A DNA stretch of 64,000 nucleotides from Nonomuraea glycinis (GTDB lineage: Bacteria > Actinomycetota > Actinomycetes > Streptosporangiales > Streptosporangiaceae), in NCBI RefSeq assembly GCF_014646515.1, contig NZ_BMNK01000014.1, forward strand, positions 62,001-126,000. Reading direction: 5' to 3'. The notes under the pieces are model-generated. The model did no database searches and was not told where the DNA came from. It worked only from the letters and a program-made list of their open reading frames with translations. The position numbers were made by a program, and so were the translations under genes. Of the stretch, positions 23,346 to 31,413 are shown one piece after another (the stretch's first letter is position 1; every line of letters begins with the position of its first letter).

Positions 23346-24382
23346 CCACCGGCGCCGGGCGGCTGCGGATCGGCGTCAGGGTCCCGCCGTGCGACCGGGC
23401 CGACCGGCTGGTCACGGTGGTCCGGCGGGCCGAGGAGCTCGGCTTCGACGATGTCTGGATGCCCGACTCCCAGTTGCTCTGGCGCGAGGCGTTCAGCGTG
23501 CTCACCGCGGTCGCGCTCGGCACCGAGCGGATCGGGCTCGGCACCGCCGTGACGAACCTGACCACCCGGCACCCCTCGGTGGTCGCCTCCGCCGCCCGCA
23601 CCGTGGCCGAGCTCGCCCCCGGCAGGCTGACGCTCGGGGTCGGCGTCGGCAACAGCTCGGTCGCGCCGATCGGGCTGAAGGCGGCCACCCGGGTCGAGCT
23701 GGCCGAGCGTCTGGCTCAGCTCCGCGCCCTGCTCGACGGCCGCGAGTGGGACTACGGTCAGGTACGGTCCCGGCTGCGCGACCCCGTACCCGTTCCGCTG
23801 CACCTGGCCGCGAGCGGGCCGCGTAACCTGCGGCTGGCCGGGGAGATCGCGGACGGGGTGATCCTGCTCAGCGGGATGTCGCTGGAGACCCTCACCAGCG
23901 CCATCGCACGGGTGCGGGAGGGCGTCGAGGCGGCCGGTCGCCCGATGGACAGGTTCCCGCTGACCGTCTCGGCGTTCTGCCACGTCACCGACGACATCGA
24001 GGCCGACGCCCGGATGCTCAAACCGGTCTGCGCCGCGATGGCGGCCAACGGCGGCGGTCCCTTCCTCGCGCTGGCCGGCATCACCCTGGACGTTCCCGAC
24101 CGGTTCGAGGGGGTCTACCCCGATCTGCTGCACGCCGAAGACTGGGACCTGGCCGTCGAGGTCGCGAGCCGCTGGGTCAGCGACGAGGACGCCCTCCGCT
24201 TCGCCCAGGCGTTCTGCCTGTTCGGCACCGCGAAGGAGATCGCCGAACGGCTCAAGGTCGCGTACGAGGCCGGGGCGACCAGCGTCTTCCTCCAGCATGT
24301 GGGGTCCTACCGGCCGCCGCACGAGCTGATCGAGGTCGTCGGCGAGGAGGTCCTCCCCGAAGTGGCGTCGTGGTCGAGATGA
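23342..24382 (+). CDS. LLM-class flavin-dependent oxidoreductase
   Basis: A 346-residue bacterial-luciferase-like TIM-barrel protein using F420 or FMN. It contains LGFDDVWMPDSQL, RIGLGTAVTNLTTRHP, GRLTLGVGVGNSS and LAASGPRNLRLAGEIADGVI. The GVGVGNS pattern is more common in F420-dependent reductases such as methylenetetrahydromethanopterin-reductase-like proteins of actinobacteria. The GTG start overlaps the hydrolase stop. Its stop codon is in the first copy of a 38-base tandem repeat. Its role in the pathway is unknown. Confidence 0.88.
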   Translation: MTTGAGRLRIGVRVPPCDRADRLVTVVRRAEELGFDDVWMPDSQLLWREAFSVLTAVALGTERIGLGTAVTNLTTRHPSVVASAARTVAELAPGRLTLGVGVGNSSVAPIGLKAATRVELAERLAQLRALLDGREWDYGQVRSRLRDPVPVPLHLAASGPRNLRLAGEIADGVILLSGMSLETLTSAIARVREGVEAAGRPMDRFPLTVSAFCHVTDDIEADARMLKPVCAAMAANGGGPFLALAGITLDVPDRFEGVYPDLLHAEDWDLAVEVASRWVSDEDALRFAQAFCLFGTAKEIAERLKVAYEAGATSVFLQHVGSYRPPHELIEVVGEEVLPEVASWSR

Positions 24383-24420
24383 GTACGGTCCTCCCCGAAG
24401 TGGCGTCGTGGTCGAGATGA
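24379..24420 (+). CDS. Mini-ORF 1 in the 38-base repeat (possible translational relay)
   Basis: A 13-codon ORF, MSTVLPEVASWSR, starts at the ATG overlapping the LLM stop (ATGA) and ends in a TGA overlapping the next ATG. Its last ten residues copy the C-terminus of the LLM protein. It may pass terminating ribosomes along rather than make a useful peptide. Confidence 0.4.
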   Translation: MSTVLPEVASWSR

Positions 24421-24458
24421 GTACGGTCCTGACCGAAGTGGCGTCGTGGTCGCGATGA
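24417..24458 (+). CDS. Mini-ORF 2 in the 38-base repeat (possible translational relay)
   Basis: A second 13-codon ORF, MSTVLTEVASWSR, is coupled by ATGA to mini-ORF 1 and to the PrpD-like gene. Its first six codons match those of the PrpD-like gene except at synonymous or later positions, showing that the repeat was made from the original junction. Confidence 0.4.
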   Translation: MSTVLTEVASWSR

Positions 24459-25864
24459 GTACGGTCCTGACCGAGCTGTCCGACCGAGCCCGCCTGGCCA
24501 CCGCGACGGCCACGCCCCGGGCCCGCGAGCTCGCCGTCCTGCACGTCCTGGACACCATGGGCTGCGTGGCGGCGGGCGCGGACCACCCGGTGGCCGCCAC
24601 GCTGGCCACGTTTCTCGGCGAACCGTTCCCACCGGCGGCCGGCGGCGAGCGCTTCCTTGGCAAACCGGCGGGCGGCGGCGAGCGGTTCCTTGGCGGACCG
24701 TTCTCGTCGGCGGCCGGTGGCGAGCGGTCGTTGCGCACTGCTGTGCTGGTGGAAGCCACGCTGGCGCACGTGGACGAGTTCGACGGCTTCCACCCGCAGG
24801 CCGCGGTGGTGCCCGCCGCCGTCGTGGTCCCCGCCGCGCTGCTGACCGCCGCCCGCGAGGGCCGCGACGGGGCCGCCGTGGTGGACGCGGTGCTGGCCGG
24901 GTACGAGGCGGTCGTCGAGGCCGGGCTGCGATTCGGCGGCTCGGCGCTGTACGCCGCCTGGTGGCCCACCGCCCTGTTCGGCGCGCTCGGCTCGGCGGCG
25001 GCCGCAGCCAGCGTCCTCGGCCTGGACGAGGAGCGCACCCGGACCGCGCTCGCGCTGGCCGCCGCCGGACTGGGCGGCCTGCTCACCGCCGACGAGTTCG
25101 GCGAGGGCCACTACCTGCTGGCCGGGCGCGCCGCCGCTGACGGCGTCGATGCCGCCTACCTGGCCAGGGCCGGGGCGCGGGCCAGCCTGACCCTGCTGGA
25201 CGGGCCCGCCACCGCCGCGCTCGGCCGCGCCGCCGGGCCGGAGAGCGCGCGTGAGGGCGTCCACCTGGAACGCTGCGCCTTCAAGGCGTACCCCTGCGCC
25301 CGGCCGCTGCACGCGGTCGTGGCCGCGGTCACCCAACTGGCCGCGGCGGGCGTGCCGCTCAGGGACGCGGTGGCCGTGCGGGTGCGGCTGCCCGCCGTAC
25401 TGCTGCGTTTCGTCAACGCCTCGACCCAGCCTCCCGGCCCGGCGGAGGCCGCCGCCAGCGCCGCCTTCGCCGTGACCGCCGCCATCCGGGGCCGCGCCGA
25501 CGACGTACGGTTCTACCGCGCCGCCGACCTGGGCGCGGGCCCCCACCCCGAGATCACCATGGAGGCCGACCCCGCCCTGGACCGCCACCTCCCCGACCAC
25601 TGGGCCGCCGGCATCACCATGACCCTCCAGGACGGCCGCCAGTTCCACCACGACGTCCACGACCTGACCGACGACCATGGAACGACCGCCAAGTCCGCCG
25701 ACCTGACCAGCGACCATGGAACGACCGCCAAGTCCGACGACCATGGGACGATCGCCAAGTTCGCCAAGCTGACCGGTGGAGCGGACCCCGGGCCCTGGTT
25801 GAGGCTGGACACTCACCCCGCTCCGGGTGACCTCCACGATGCCCTTCTTGGCCAGGGGCCCTGA
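24455..25864 (+). CDS. MmgE/PrpD-family protein
   Basis: A 469-residue protein of the 2-methylcitrate dehydratase/iminodisuccinate epimerase family. Family blocks are HVLDTMGCVAAGADHP, HVDEFDGFHPQAAVVPAA, GYEAVVEAGLRFG and CAFKAYPCARPLHAVV. Usual members dehydrate or isomerise tricarboxylic or amino-dicarboxylic acids. Two internal repeat zones stand out: GGERFLG-type triplication near residues 65-95, and three copies of a DHGTTAKS segment near the C-terminus (in-frame spacings of 39 and 27 bases, about 25672-25765). ATG 24455 has no strong ribosome site and probably relies on coupling through the 38-base repeats. The substrate is unknown. Confidence 0.85.
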   Translation: MSTVLTELSDRARLATATATPRARELAVLHVLDTMGCVAAGADHPVAATLATFLGEPFPPAAGGERFLGKPAGGGERFLGGPFSSAAGGERSLRTAVLVEATLAHVDEFDGFHPQAAVVPAAVVVPAALLTAAREGRDGAAVVDAVLAGYEAVVEAGLRFGGSALYAAWWPTALFGALGSAAAAASVLGLDEERTRTALALAAAGLGGLLTADEFGEGHYLLAGRAAADGVDAAYLARAGARASLTLLDGPATAALGRAAGPESAREGVHLERCAFKAYPCARPLHAVVAAVTQLAAAGVPLRDAVAVRVRLPAVLLRFVNASTQPPGPAEAAASAAFAVTAAIRGRADDVRFYRAADLGAGPHPEITMEADPALDRHLPDHWAAGITMTLQDGRQFHHDVHDLTDDHGTTAKSADLTSDHGTTAKSDDHGTIAKFAKLTGGADPGPWLRLDTHPAPGDLHDALLGQGP

Positions 25865-25868
25865 GTCG

Positions 25869-26696
25869 TCAGCCCTCGAAGCCGCCGCCGGTGACGATCA
25901 CCTGCCCGCTGACGTAGTCCGCCTCCGGGTAGGTGAGCATCACGACAGAGCCGGCGGCCTCCTCCGGCGTGCCGGCGCGGCCCAGCGGGATGGCCCGGTT
26001 GAGGGCCTCCAGCAGTTGCGGGTTGACGCCGACCTTGATCTGCCGCCCTTCGACGTCGATGTACGCGTCGCCGTCCGCCGCCGCCTCGGTGAGCCGGGTC
26101 TGGATGAAACCGAACGCGACGCAGTTGACGTTGACGTTGTAGCGGCCCCACTCCTTGGCGAGGGTCTTGGTCAGGCCCACGATCCCGGCCTTGGCCGCCG
26201 AGTAGTTGGCCTGCCCGGCGTTGCCGAACAGCCCCGCGACCGAGGAGATGTTGACGACCTTGCGGTGCACGGTGAGCCCGTCCGCCCGTTCCTTGCGTAC
26301 CGCGGCGCTGATCACCGGCTGGGCGGCGCGCAGGATGTCGAACGGCGCCTTCAGGTGCAGATCGACGATGGCGTGCCACTGCTCGTCGGTCATCTTCTGC
26401 ACCACGTTGTCCCAGGTGTAGCCGGCGTTGTTGATGATGATGTCGACGCCGCCGAAGGTGTCCACCGCGGTGCCGACGAACGCCGGCGCGAAGCCGTCAC
26501 CGGTGACGCTGCCGGGGAACGGCACCGCCGTGCCGCCGTTCTTGCGGATCTCCTCGACCACCTCGCGGGCGGGGGCCTCGTCGAGGTCGTTCACCACGAC
26601 CCCGGCGCCTTCGCTCGCGAGTTTCAGCGCGATGCTCCGGCCGATGCCCCGCCCGGCGCCCGTGACGAGGGCGGACTTGCCGTCCAGCTTTCCCAT
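25869..26696 (-). CDS. Short-chain dehydrogenase/reductase (likely 3-hydroxyacyl-CoA dehydrogenase)
   Basis: A 275-residue SDR. It has the cofactor motif TGAGRGIGRS, NNAG (IIINNAGYTW), the catalytic Ser in NISSVAG and the Tyr/Lys in YSAAKAG. The sequence resembles the dehydrogenase part of peroxisomal multifunctional enzyme type 2 and mycobacterial steroid-side-chain SDRs, which oxidise 3-hydroxyacyl-CoA with NAD+. Its place with MaoC hydratases, thiolase and acyl-CoA dehydrogenase supports that. It is the last gene of the minus-strand operon. Confidence 0.87.
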   Translation of the reverse strand: MGKLDGKSALVTGAGRGIGRSIALKLASEGAGVVVNDLDEAPAREVVEEIRKNGGTAVPFPGSVTGDGFAPAFVGTAVDTFGGVDIIINNAGYTWDNVVQKMTDEQWHAIVDLHLKAPFDILRAAQPVISAAVRKERADGLTVHRKVVNISSVAGLFGNAGQANYSAAKAGIVGLTKTLAKEWGRYNVNVNCVAFGFIQTRLTEAAADGDAYIDVEGRQIKVGVNPQLLEALNRAIPLGRAGTPEEAAGSVVMLTYPEADYVSGQVIVTGGGFEG

Positions 26697-26726
26697 GATT
26701 GCCGTCCTTCAGGTTGGGGGTGAGGG

Positions 26727-27134
26727 TCAGTCGAGCGCGACCGAGGCTTCACCGGTGAGGGTCACCGTGCCGTCGGCGAGGGTCACCGTGAGGTCGAGGG
26801 TGGCGACCCGCTCGCCGTCGACGTCGGTGATGCCGTTGACCACGGCCTGGCAGCTGGGCCGGCCGTGAACCGGGGTGATGGCGGCGAACCGCACTCGGTA
26901 CGACCGCAGCTTGTCCGGCGGGAAGTTGTTCGTCAGGAGCCTCGCGAGGTAGGCCATGGACAGCATGCCGTGGGCGAAGACGTCGTCCAGCCCGGCCGAC
27001 TTGGCCACGTCGAGGTCGACGTGGATCGGGTTGTGGTCACCGGAGGCGCCCGCGAAGAGCGCGAGGGTGTGGCGCGAGATCGGCGGGACGGTCAGCTCGT
27101 CGAGCCGGCTGCCCGGCTTCAGGTCCGGGGCCAT
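26727..27134 (-). CDS. MaoC-like enoyl-CoA hydratase, catalytic subunit
   Basis: A 135-residue hot-dog-fold hydratase. The R-hydratase motif with catalytic Asp and His is intact in GASGDHNPIHVDLDVA, followed by FAHGMLSMAYLARLL. It starts directly after the stop of the other MaoC gene (TGAATG), as expected for the two halves of a heteromeric hydratase (HadAB/ChsH1-H2 style). It would hydrate the trans-2-enoyl-CoA made by the acyl-CoA dehydrogenase. Confidence 0.9.
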   Translation of the reverse strand: MAPDLKPGSRLDELTVPPISRHTLALFAGASGDHNPIHVDLDVAKSAGLDDVFAHGMLSMAYLARLLTNNFPPDKLRSYRVRFAAITPVHGRPSCQAVVNGITDVDGERVATLDLTVTLADGTVTLTGEASVALD

Positions 27135-27596
27135 TCAGGAGCTCGCTTCCGGCAGGGCGCGGACCACGAGCGTGTTCCGCATCGTCACGACGACCGTTCC
27201 GTCCTGGTCGGTGACCGGCAGCTCGGTCACCAGGAAACGCAGGGCGCCGCCCTTCTTCTCGTACACGTCGACGACCTTGGAGGACGAGCTGAGCTCGTCA
27301 CCGGCGTAGGCGAGCCGGTGGTAGGCGAACTCCTGCTCGCCGTGGAGCACCGCGCGCAGGTCGACGCCGTACGCGGTGAGGTGGTCGAACGGGTCCGGCG
27401 TTTCGAGGTCGACGCCGAAGAAGAACGTCGGAGGCACGGGCAGGTCGCGGTGCCCGGCCTGCTGGGCGGCGTCCAGGTCGACGAAGATCGGGTCGGTCTG
27501 TCCTGTCGCCTTCGCGAACAGCCGCAGCCGGCTGCGGGTGACGAGCAGTGTGCCGCCCGCCCTCTCCTCGCCGATGAGCGACCGGTCCAGCCCCAT
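27135..27596 (-). CDS. MaoC-like dehydratase partner (N-terminal-type half)
   Basis: A 153-residue hot-dog protein resembling the FAS1-DH/HadA-type half of MaoC hydratases. The region aligned with the catalytic loop reads ATGQTDPIFVDLDAAQQAG, where the catalytic His of the partner is absent. It therefore probably supplies the substrate-binding pocket. It starts one base inside the thiolase stop (TGATG). Confidence 0.87.
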   Translation of the reverse strand: MGLDRSLIGEERAGGTLLVTRSRLRLFAKATGQTDPIFVDLDAAQQAGHRDLPVPPTFFFGVDLETPDPFDHLTAYGVDLRAVLHGEQEFAYHRLAYAGDELSSSSKVVDVYEKKGGALRFLVTELPVTDQDGTVVVTMRNTLVVRALPEASS

Positions 27597-28786
27597 CAGC
27601 CGTCCACCTTCTTGTACAGCGTGACGACGCAGGCGCCGCCCAGCCCCAGGTTGTGCTGCAGCGCGACGTCGACGCCGGCCACCTGCCGGTCCTCCGCCTG
27701 GCCACGCAGCTGCCACACGAGCTCGGCCGCCTGGGCGAGTCCGGTCGCGCCGAGCGGATGCCCCTTGGAGATCAGCCCGCCGGACGGGTTGGTGACGACC
27801 TTGCCGCCATAGGTGTTGGCTCCGTCGAGCACGAACTTCTCGGCGGTGCCCTCCGGGGTGAGGCCGAGGGCCTCGTAGGTGAGCAACTCGTTGGTCGTGA
27901 AGCAGTCGTGCAGCTCCACCACCCCGATGTCCTCGGGGCCGATGCCGGACTTCTCGTAGACCTGGCGCGAGGCGGCGACCGTCATGTCGTAGCCGACCAG
28001 TTTGCGCGGGTCACCCTCGAACGTGGTCGGCTGGTCGGTGACCAGCGACTGCGCCTCGATCACGACGTCCGCGCGCAGCGCGTGCCTTCTGGCGTACTCC
28101 GGTGAGACCAGCACCGCCGCCGCTGCCCCGCAGGTCGGTGGGCAGCATTGGAAGCGGGTGAGCGGCCCGTAGATGTGCGGGGAGCCCAGCACTTCCTCGA
28201 CCGTGAGCGGGGCGCGGAACACGGCGTACGGATTGGCCGCCGCGTGCCTGCGGGACTTCACGGTGATGTGCGCGAACGTCGCCGGGTCGATCCCGTACTC
28301 GTCGACGTAGGCCTGACCCGCCGCGCCGAAATAGGTGGCCGCGGGCGGCGCGCCCGGATCGGGAACCCCTGCCACCTCGTCCCGGACCTGCGCGAAGGCT
28401 CCCAGCACGTCCGGCCGGTCACTCCACACCGAGCCGAGCGCGCCCGGGTTCATCTGCTCGAAGCCGAGCGCCAGCGCCACCTCGGCCTGGCCGCTCGCCA
28501 CCGCCTGATGGGCGAGCCAGAGAGCCGACGACCCGGTCGAGCAGTTGTTGTTGACGTTGATGACCGGTGCGCCGCTCTGGCCCAGGCGGTAGAGCGCCTT
28601 CTGCCCCGAGGTGGAGTCACCGTAGACGAAGCCGACATAGGACTGCTGTACGGCCGGGTACGCCACGCCCGCGTCGGCGAGCGCGCGGCGGGCCGCCTCG
28701 GCGCCCATGACGTCGTAGGGATCGCTCTTACCGGGCTTGCTGAAGGGGATCATCCCGACGCCCGCGACGACTACTTTGCTGGTCAA
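27596..28786 (-). CDS. SCP2/lipid-transfer-type thiolase
   Basis: A 396-residue thiolase of the sterol-carrier-protein-x type. The nucleophilic Cys is in NVNNNCSTGSSALWL, and GGLISKGHPLGATGLAQ carries the His. The C-terminal Cys is in GLGGACVV. These enzymes cleave beta-ketoacyl-CoA esters, often alpha-methyl-branched ones. I choose TTG 28786 as start: GAGGAGC lies just upstream and TTG overlaps the racemase stop as TTGA. No ATG or GTG fits as well before VVVAGVGMIPF. Confidence 0.88.
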   Translation of the reverse strand: MTSKVVVAGVGMIPFSKPGKSDPYDVMGAEAARRALADAGVAYPAVQQSYVGFVYGDSTSGQKALYRLGQSGAPVINVNNNCSTGSSALWLAHQAVASGQAEVALALGFEQMNPGALGSVWSDRPDVLGAFAQVRDEVAGVPDPGAPPAATYFGAAGQAYVDEYGIDPATFAHITVKSRRHAAANPYAVFRAPLTVEEVLGSPHIYGPLTRFQCCPPTCGAAAAVLVSPEYARRHALRADVVIEAQSLVTDQPTTFEGDPRKLVGYDMTVAASRQVYEKSGIGPEDIGVVELHDCFTTNELLTYEALGLTPEGTAEKFVLDGANTYGGKVVTNPSGGLISKGHPLGATGLAQAAELVWQLRGQAEDRQVAGVDVALQHNLGLGGACVVTLYKKVDG

Positions 28787-29874
28787 AGCTCGCTCCTCAG
28801 GTCTGTGGTGTGCTGCCAGGACGCCTCGGTCACCCGCCGGGCCGCGACCGGCTCGCCCGCCGGGGTCCTGGAGAACCGTGGCGCGGGCCGAGGCTGGTCG
28901 ACGCCGTCGATCGAGGTGAAGACCTCGCGCTCCACCAGGTGGGGGTTCTCCAGCGCCTCCTCGAAGGTCAGGACCGGGGTGACACACGCGTCGGTGCCGG
29001 CGAACACCTCGGCCCACTCCGCCATGGTCCGCTTGCTGAACGCGCCGGCGAGGGCGTCGCGCAGCTCGTCGGCGCGCGACTCGTCGTACTGCTCGGGGAG
29101 CGCGGCGGTGTCCAGCTCCAGGATCCGCACCATCTCCGCGAAGAACTGCGGCTCGATGCAGCCGACCGCCACACTGCGGCCGTCCGCGCAGATATAGGTG
29201 TCGTAGTACGGGCGGCTCCCGTCGAGCAGGTTCGTCCCGCGTTCACTCGACCAGCGGCCCTCGCCCCGCAGGGACCACATCATGTGCGCCAGCACGCTGG
29301 CGCCGTCGCACATCGCCGCGTCCACGACCTGTCCCAGCCCGGAGCGTTCCCGCTCCCACAGGGCGGCGAGGACACCGGCGACGAGGAACATCGAGCCGCC
29401 GCCGAAGTCGCCGACCAGGTTCAGCGGCGGGACCGGTCGCGCGCCGGCGCGGCCGATGCTCTCCAGGACGCCGGTCAGCGAGATGTAGTTGATGTCGTGC
29501 CCGGCGGTCCGGGACAGGACGCCGTCCTGGCCCCAGCCGGTCATCCGGCCGTAGATCAGGCGGGGGTTGCGCCTCCTGCACACGTCGGGGCCGAAGCCCA
29601 TCCGTTCGGCTACGCCGGGCCGGTATCCCTCGACGAACACGTCCGCCTCGTCGGCCAGTTCCCGTACCCGGGCGATGTCCGCCGGGTTCTTCAGGTCAGC
29701 CACGACGACCTGCCTGCCGCGCAGCATGTGGTCCGTTTCGCCCACCGTCCTGGTGGGGCGCTCGATGCGGATCACGTCGGCGCCCAGGTCGGCGAAGATC
29801 ATGCACGCGTGGGGGCCCGGGCCGATGCCGCCGAGTTCCAGCACCCGCAGGCCCGCGAGCGGCCCGTCAGCCAT
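28783..29874 (-). CDS. Class III CoA-transferase family, alpha-methylacyl-CoA racemase type
   Basis: A 363-residue CaiB/BaiF-fold protein. The residues used by alpha-methylacyl-CoA racemase are visible: His/Asp in AGHDINYISLTG and Asp in LVGDFGGGSMFL. YGRMTGWGQDG and FVEGYRPGVAERMG are also typical. It would equilibrate 2R and 2S methyl-branched acyl-CoA so that the dehydrogenase can use both. It overlaps the ligase by 8 bases and the thiolase by 4. Confidence 0.9.
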   Translation of the reverse strand: MADGPLAGLRVLELGGIGPGPHACMIFADLGADVIRIERPTRTVGETDHMLRGRQVVVADLKNPADIARVRELADEADVFVEGYRPGVAERMGFGPDVCRRRNPRLIYGRMTGWGQDGVLSRTAGHDINYISLTGVLESIGRAGARPVPPLNLVGDFGGGSMFLVAGVLAALWERERSGLGQVVDAAMCDGASVLAHMMWSLRGEGRWSSERGTNLLDGSRPYYDTYICADGRSVAVGCIEPQFFAEMVRILELDTAALPEQYDESRADELRDALAGAFSKRTMAEWAEVFAGTDACVTPVLTFEEALENPHLVEREVFTSIDGVDQPRPAPRFSRTPAGEPVAARRVTEASWQHTTDLRSEL

Positions 29875-31390
29875 GGGCCGGCCAGTACTGCTCGCGGAGG
29901 CGCCGCTTGAACAGCTTGCCGGAGTCCTCGCGGGGCAGCCGTGCCTCGAACACGACCACCTTGGGCACCTTGTACTTGGCCAGGTTCCGCTCGACGTGCT
30001 CCCGTACCTGGTCCTCGGTCACCGTCGCGTCCGGCAGCAGCTCCACGTGCGCCGCCAGCGCCTCGCCGAAGTCGGCGTCCGGGATGCCGAACACGGCCAC
30101 GTCCGCGACGCCCGCCAGTCCGAGCACGGTGTTCTCGATCTCGACGGGGTAGATGTTCACCCCGCCGGAGATCACCATGTCGTTGAGCCGGTCGCTGAGG
30201 TAGAGGTAGCCGTCCTTGTCGACGTGGCCGACGTCGCCGAGGGTGTAGAAGCCGTCACCGGCGTCGATGGCCCGTCGCTTGGCGTCGTCGCCGAGATAGG
30301 TGAAGTCCGGCCAGGCCGACGGAGGCCGGCCGTAGACGACGCCTGTCTCGCCGGCCGGGACCTCGGTCCTGTCGGGACCGAGGATCCTGATCGCCGCGTC
30401 CCCGACCGGCGCGCCGACCGTGCCGGGGTGGGCCAGCCACTGCTCGCTCGTGCAGACGGTCCAGGCGCCGCCCTCGGATCCGCCGTAGTACTCGCTGATG
30501 GTCGGGCCGAACCAGTCGATCATCGCCCGTTTGATGTCCGGCGGGCAGGGCGCGGCGGAGTGCGAGACGTTCTCCAGCGAGGAGAGGTCGTACTTCTCCC
30601 GGATGTCCTGCGGCAGCCGCAGGAGCCGCACGAACATGGTCGGCACCATCTGCGCGGCGGTTGCCCGGTGCTCCGCGACGACCCGGAGGAACTGCTCGGC
30701 GTCGAACTTCGGCATGATCACCAGGCTCATCCCCATGGCCAGGGCGTAGGTCGCGGCCACGTTGGGAGCGGTGTGGTAGAGCGGCGCGGGGATCACGGCC
30801 GTGCCGCCGGCCCGGAAGCCCACCACCTGGCGCAGGAGACCGGCGATGTCGCCGGCCTTCTCGGGGGCGATCGGGTCGCGCAGCACCCCTTTGGCGAGCC
30901 CGGTCGTGCCCGAGGTGTAGATCACCGACATGGGCGGGGTGAGCACCGACTCCGCGGGCGGGTCGTTGTCCTCGATGAGCTGCTCGGCCATCGGGTAACG
31001 GCCGGTCGGCGCCACCGTGCCCAGCGCGAACTCCTCGGCCACCTCCGGCGGGACCGCGACCTCGACGATCCGCAACCGCTCCGGTTTCTGGGCTTCCACG
31101 ATCGGCACGAGATCGGAGTGGACCACCACCACCTTGGCCTGGCTGTCGCTCAGCAGATGCCGCAGGTCGGCTCCGGTCCAGTGCCAGTTGACCGGTACGG
31201 GGACCGCCCCGATGAGCGACGCGGCGAACGTGGCCTCGAGCATGCCCGTCTCGTTGCGCATCATGATGGCGTACCTGTCGCCGGGGCCGACGCCCAGTTG
31301 CCGCAGGCCCGACGCGAGGCGAGCCGCGCGCTCCTTCATCTCGGCCACCGGTAAGACGCGACGGCCGGAGATGACCACTGGTCCTGTCAT
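29867..31390 (-). CDS. AMP-forming acyl-CoA synthetase
   Basis: A 507-residue ANL-superfamily ligase. It has the P-loop IYTSGTTGLAKGV, the A5 motif EYYGGSEGG, YTLGDVGHVDKDGYLYLSDR and the hinge followed by DMVISGGVNIYP. The C-terminal catalytic Lys is in LPREDSGKLFKRRL. It activates a carboxylic acid with ATP and CoA, which would start the beta-oxidation set encoded around it. ATG 31390 follows AGAAGGAC. The acid specificity is not readable. Confidence 0.92.
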   Translation of the reverse strand: MTGPVVISGRRVLPVAEMKERAARLASGLRQLGVGPGDRYAIMMRNETGMLEATFAASLIGAVPVPVNWHWTGADLRHLLSDSQAKVVVVHSDLVPIVEAQKPERLRIVEVAVPPEVAEEFALGTVAPTGRYPMAEQLIEDNDPPAESVLTPPMSVIYTSGTTGLAKGVLRDPIAPEKAGDIAGLLRQVVGFRAGGTAVIPAPLYHTAPNVAATYALAMGMSLVIMPKFDAEQFLRVVAEHRATAAQMVPTMFVRLLRLPQDIREKYDLSSLENVSHSAAPCPPDIKRAMIDWFGPTISEYYGGSEGGAWTVCTSEQWLAHPGTVGAPVGDAAIRILGPDRTEVPAGETGVVYGRPPSAWPDFTYLGDDAKRRAIDAGDGFYTLGDVGHVDKDGYLYLSDRLNDMVISGGVNIYPVEIENTVLGLAGVADVAVFGIPDADFGEALAAHVELLPDATVTEDQVREHVERNLAKYKVPKVVVFEARLPREDSGKLFKRRLREQYWPAHG

Positions 31391-31413
31391 GTCCTTCTGC
31401 CTTTCGTTGTGGT

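Larger units (their letters stand above)
24350..24463 (+). repeat. 38-base tandem repeat (three copies plus partial) duplicating a stop-start junction
   Basis: Units begin at 24350, 24388 and 24426, and a partial fourth at 24464. The first two are identical over the unit and the third has three changes. Each contains GATGAGTACGGTCCT, where ATG and TGA overlap. The first TGA is the stop of the LLM gene and the last ATG is the start of the PrpD-like gene. The duplication has inserted two extra stop-start junctions between them. Confidence 0.92.

Noticed and set aside
23051..25837. A 928-codon minus-strand frame opposite the hydrolase, LLM and PrpD-like genes
   Set aside because: It is antisense to three genes with recognisable families and is full of repeats and Gly/Arg runs.
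11959..25864. Whole catabolic island as a recently acquired mobile element
   Set aside because: No integrase, transposase, tRNA-end repeat or change in base composition is seen at its borders within the window.
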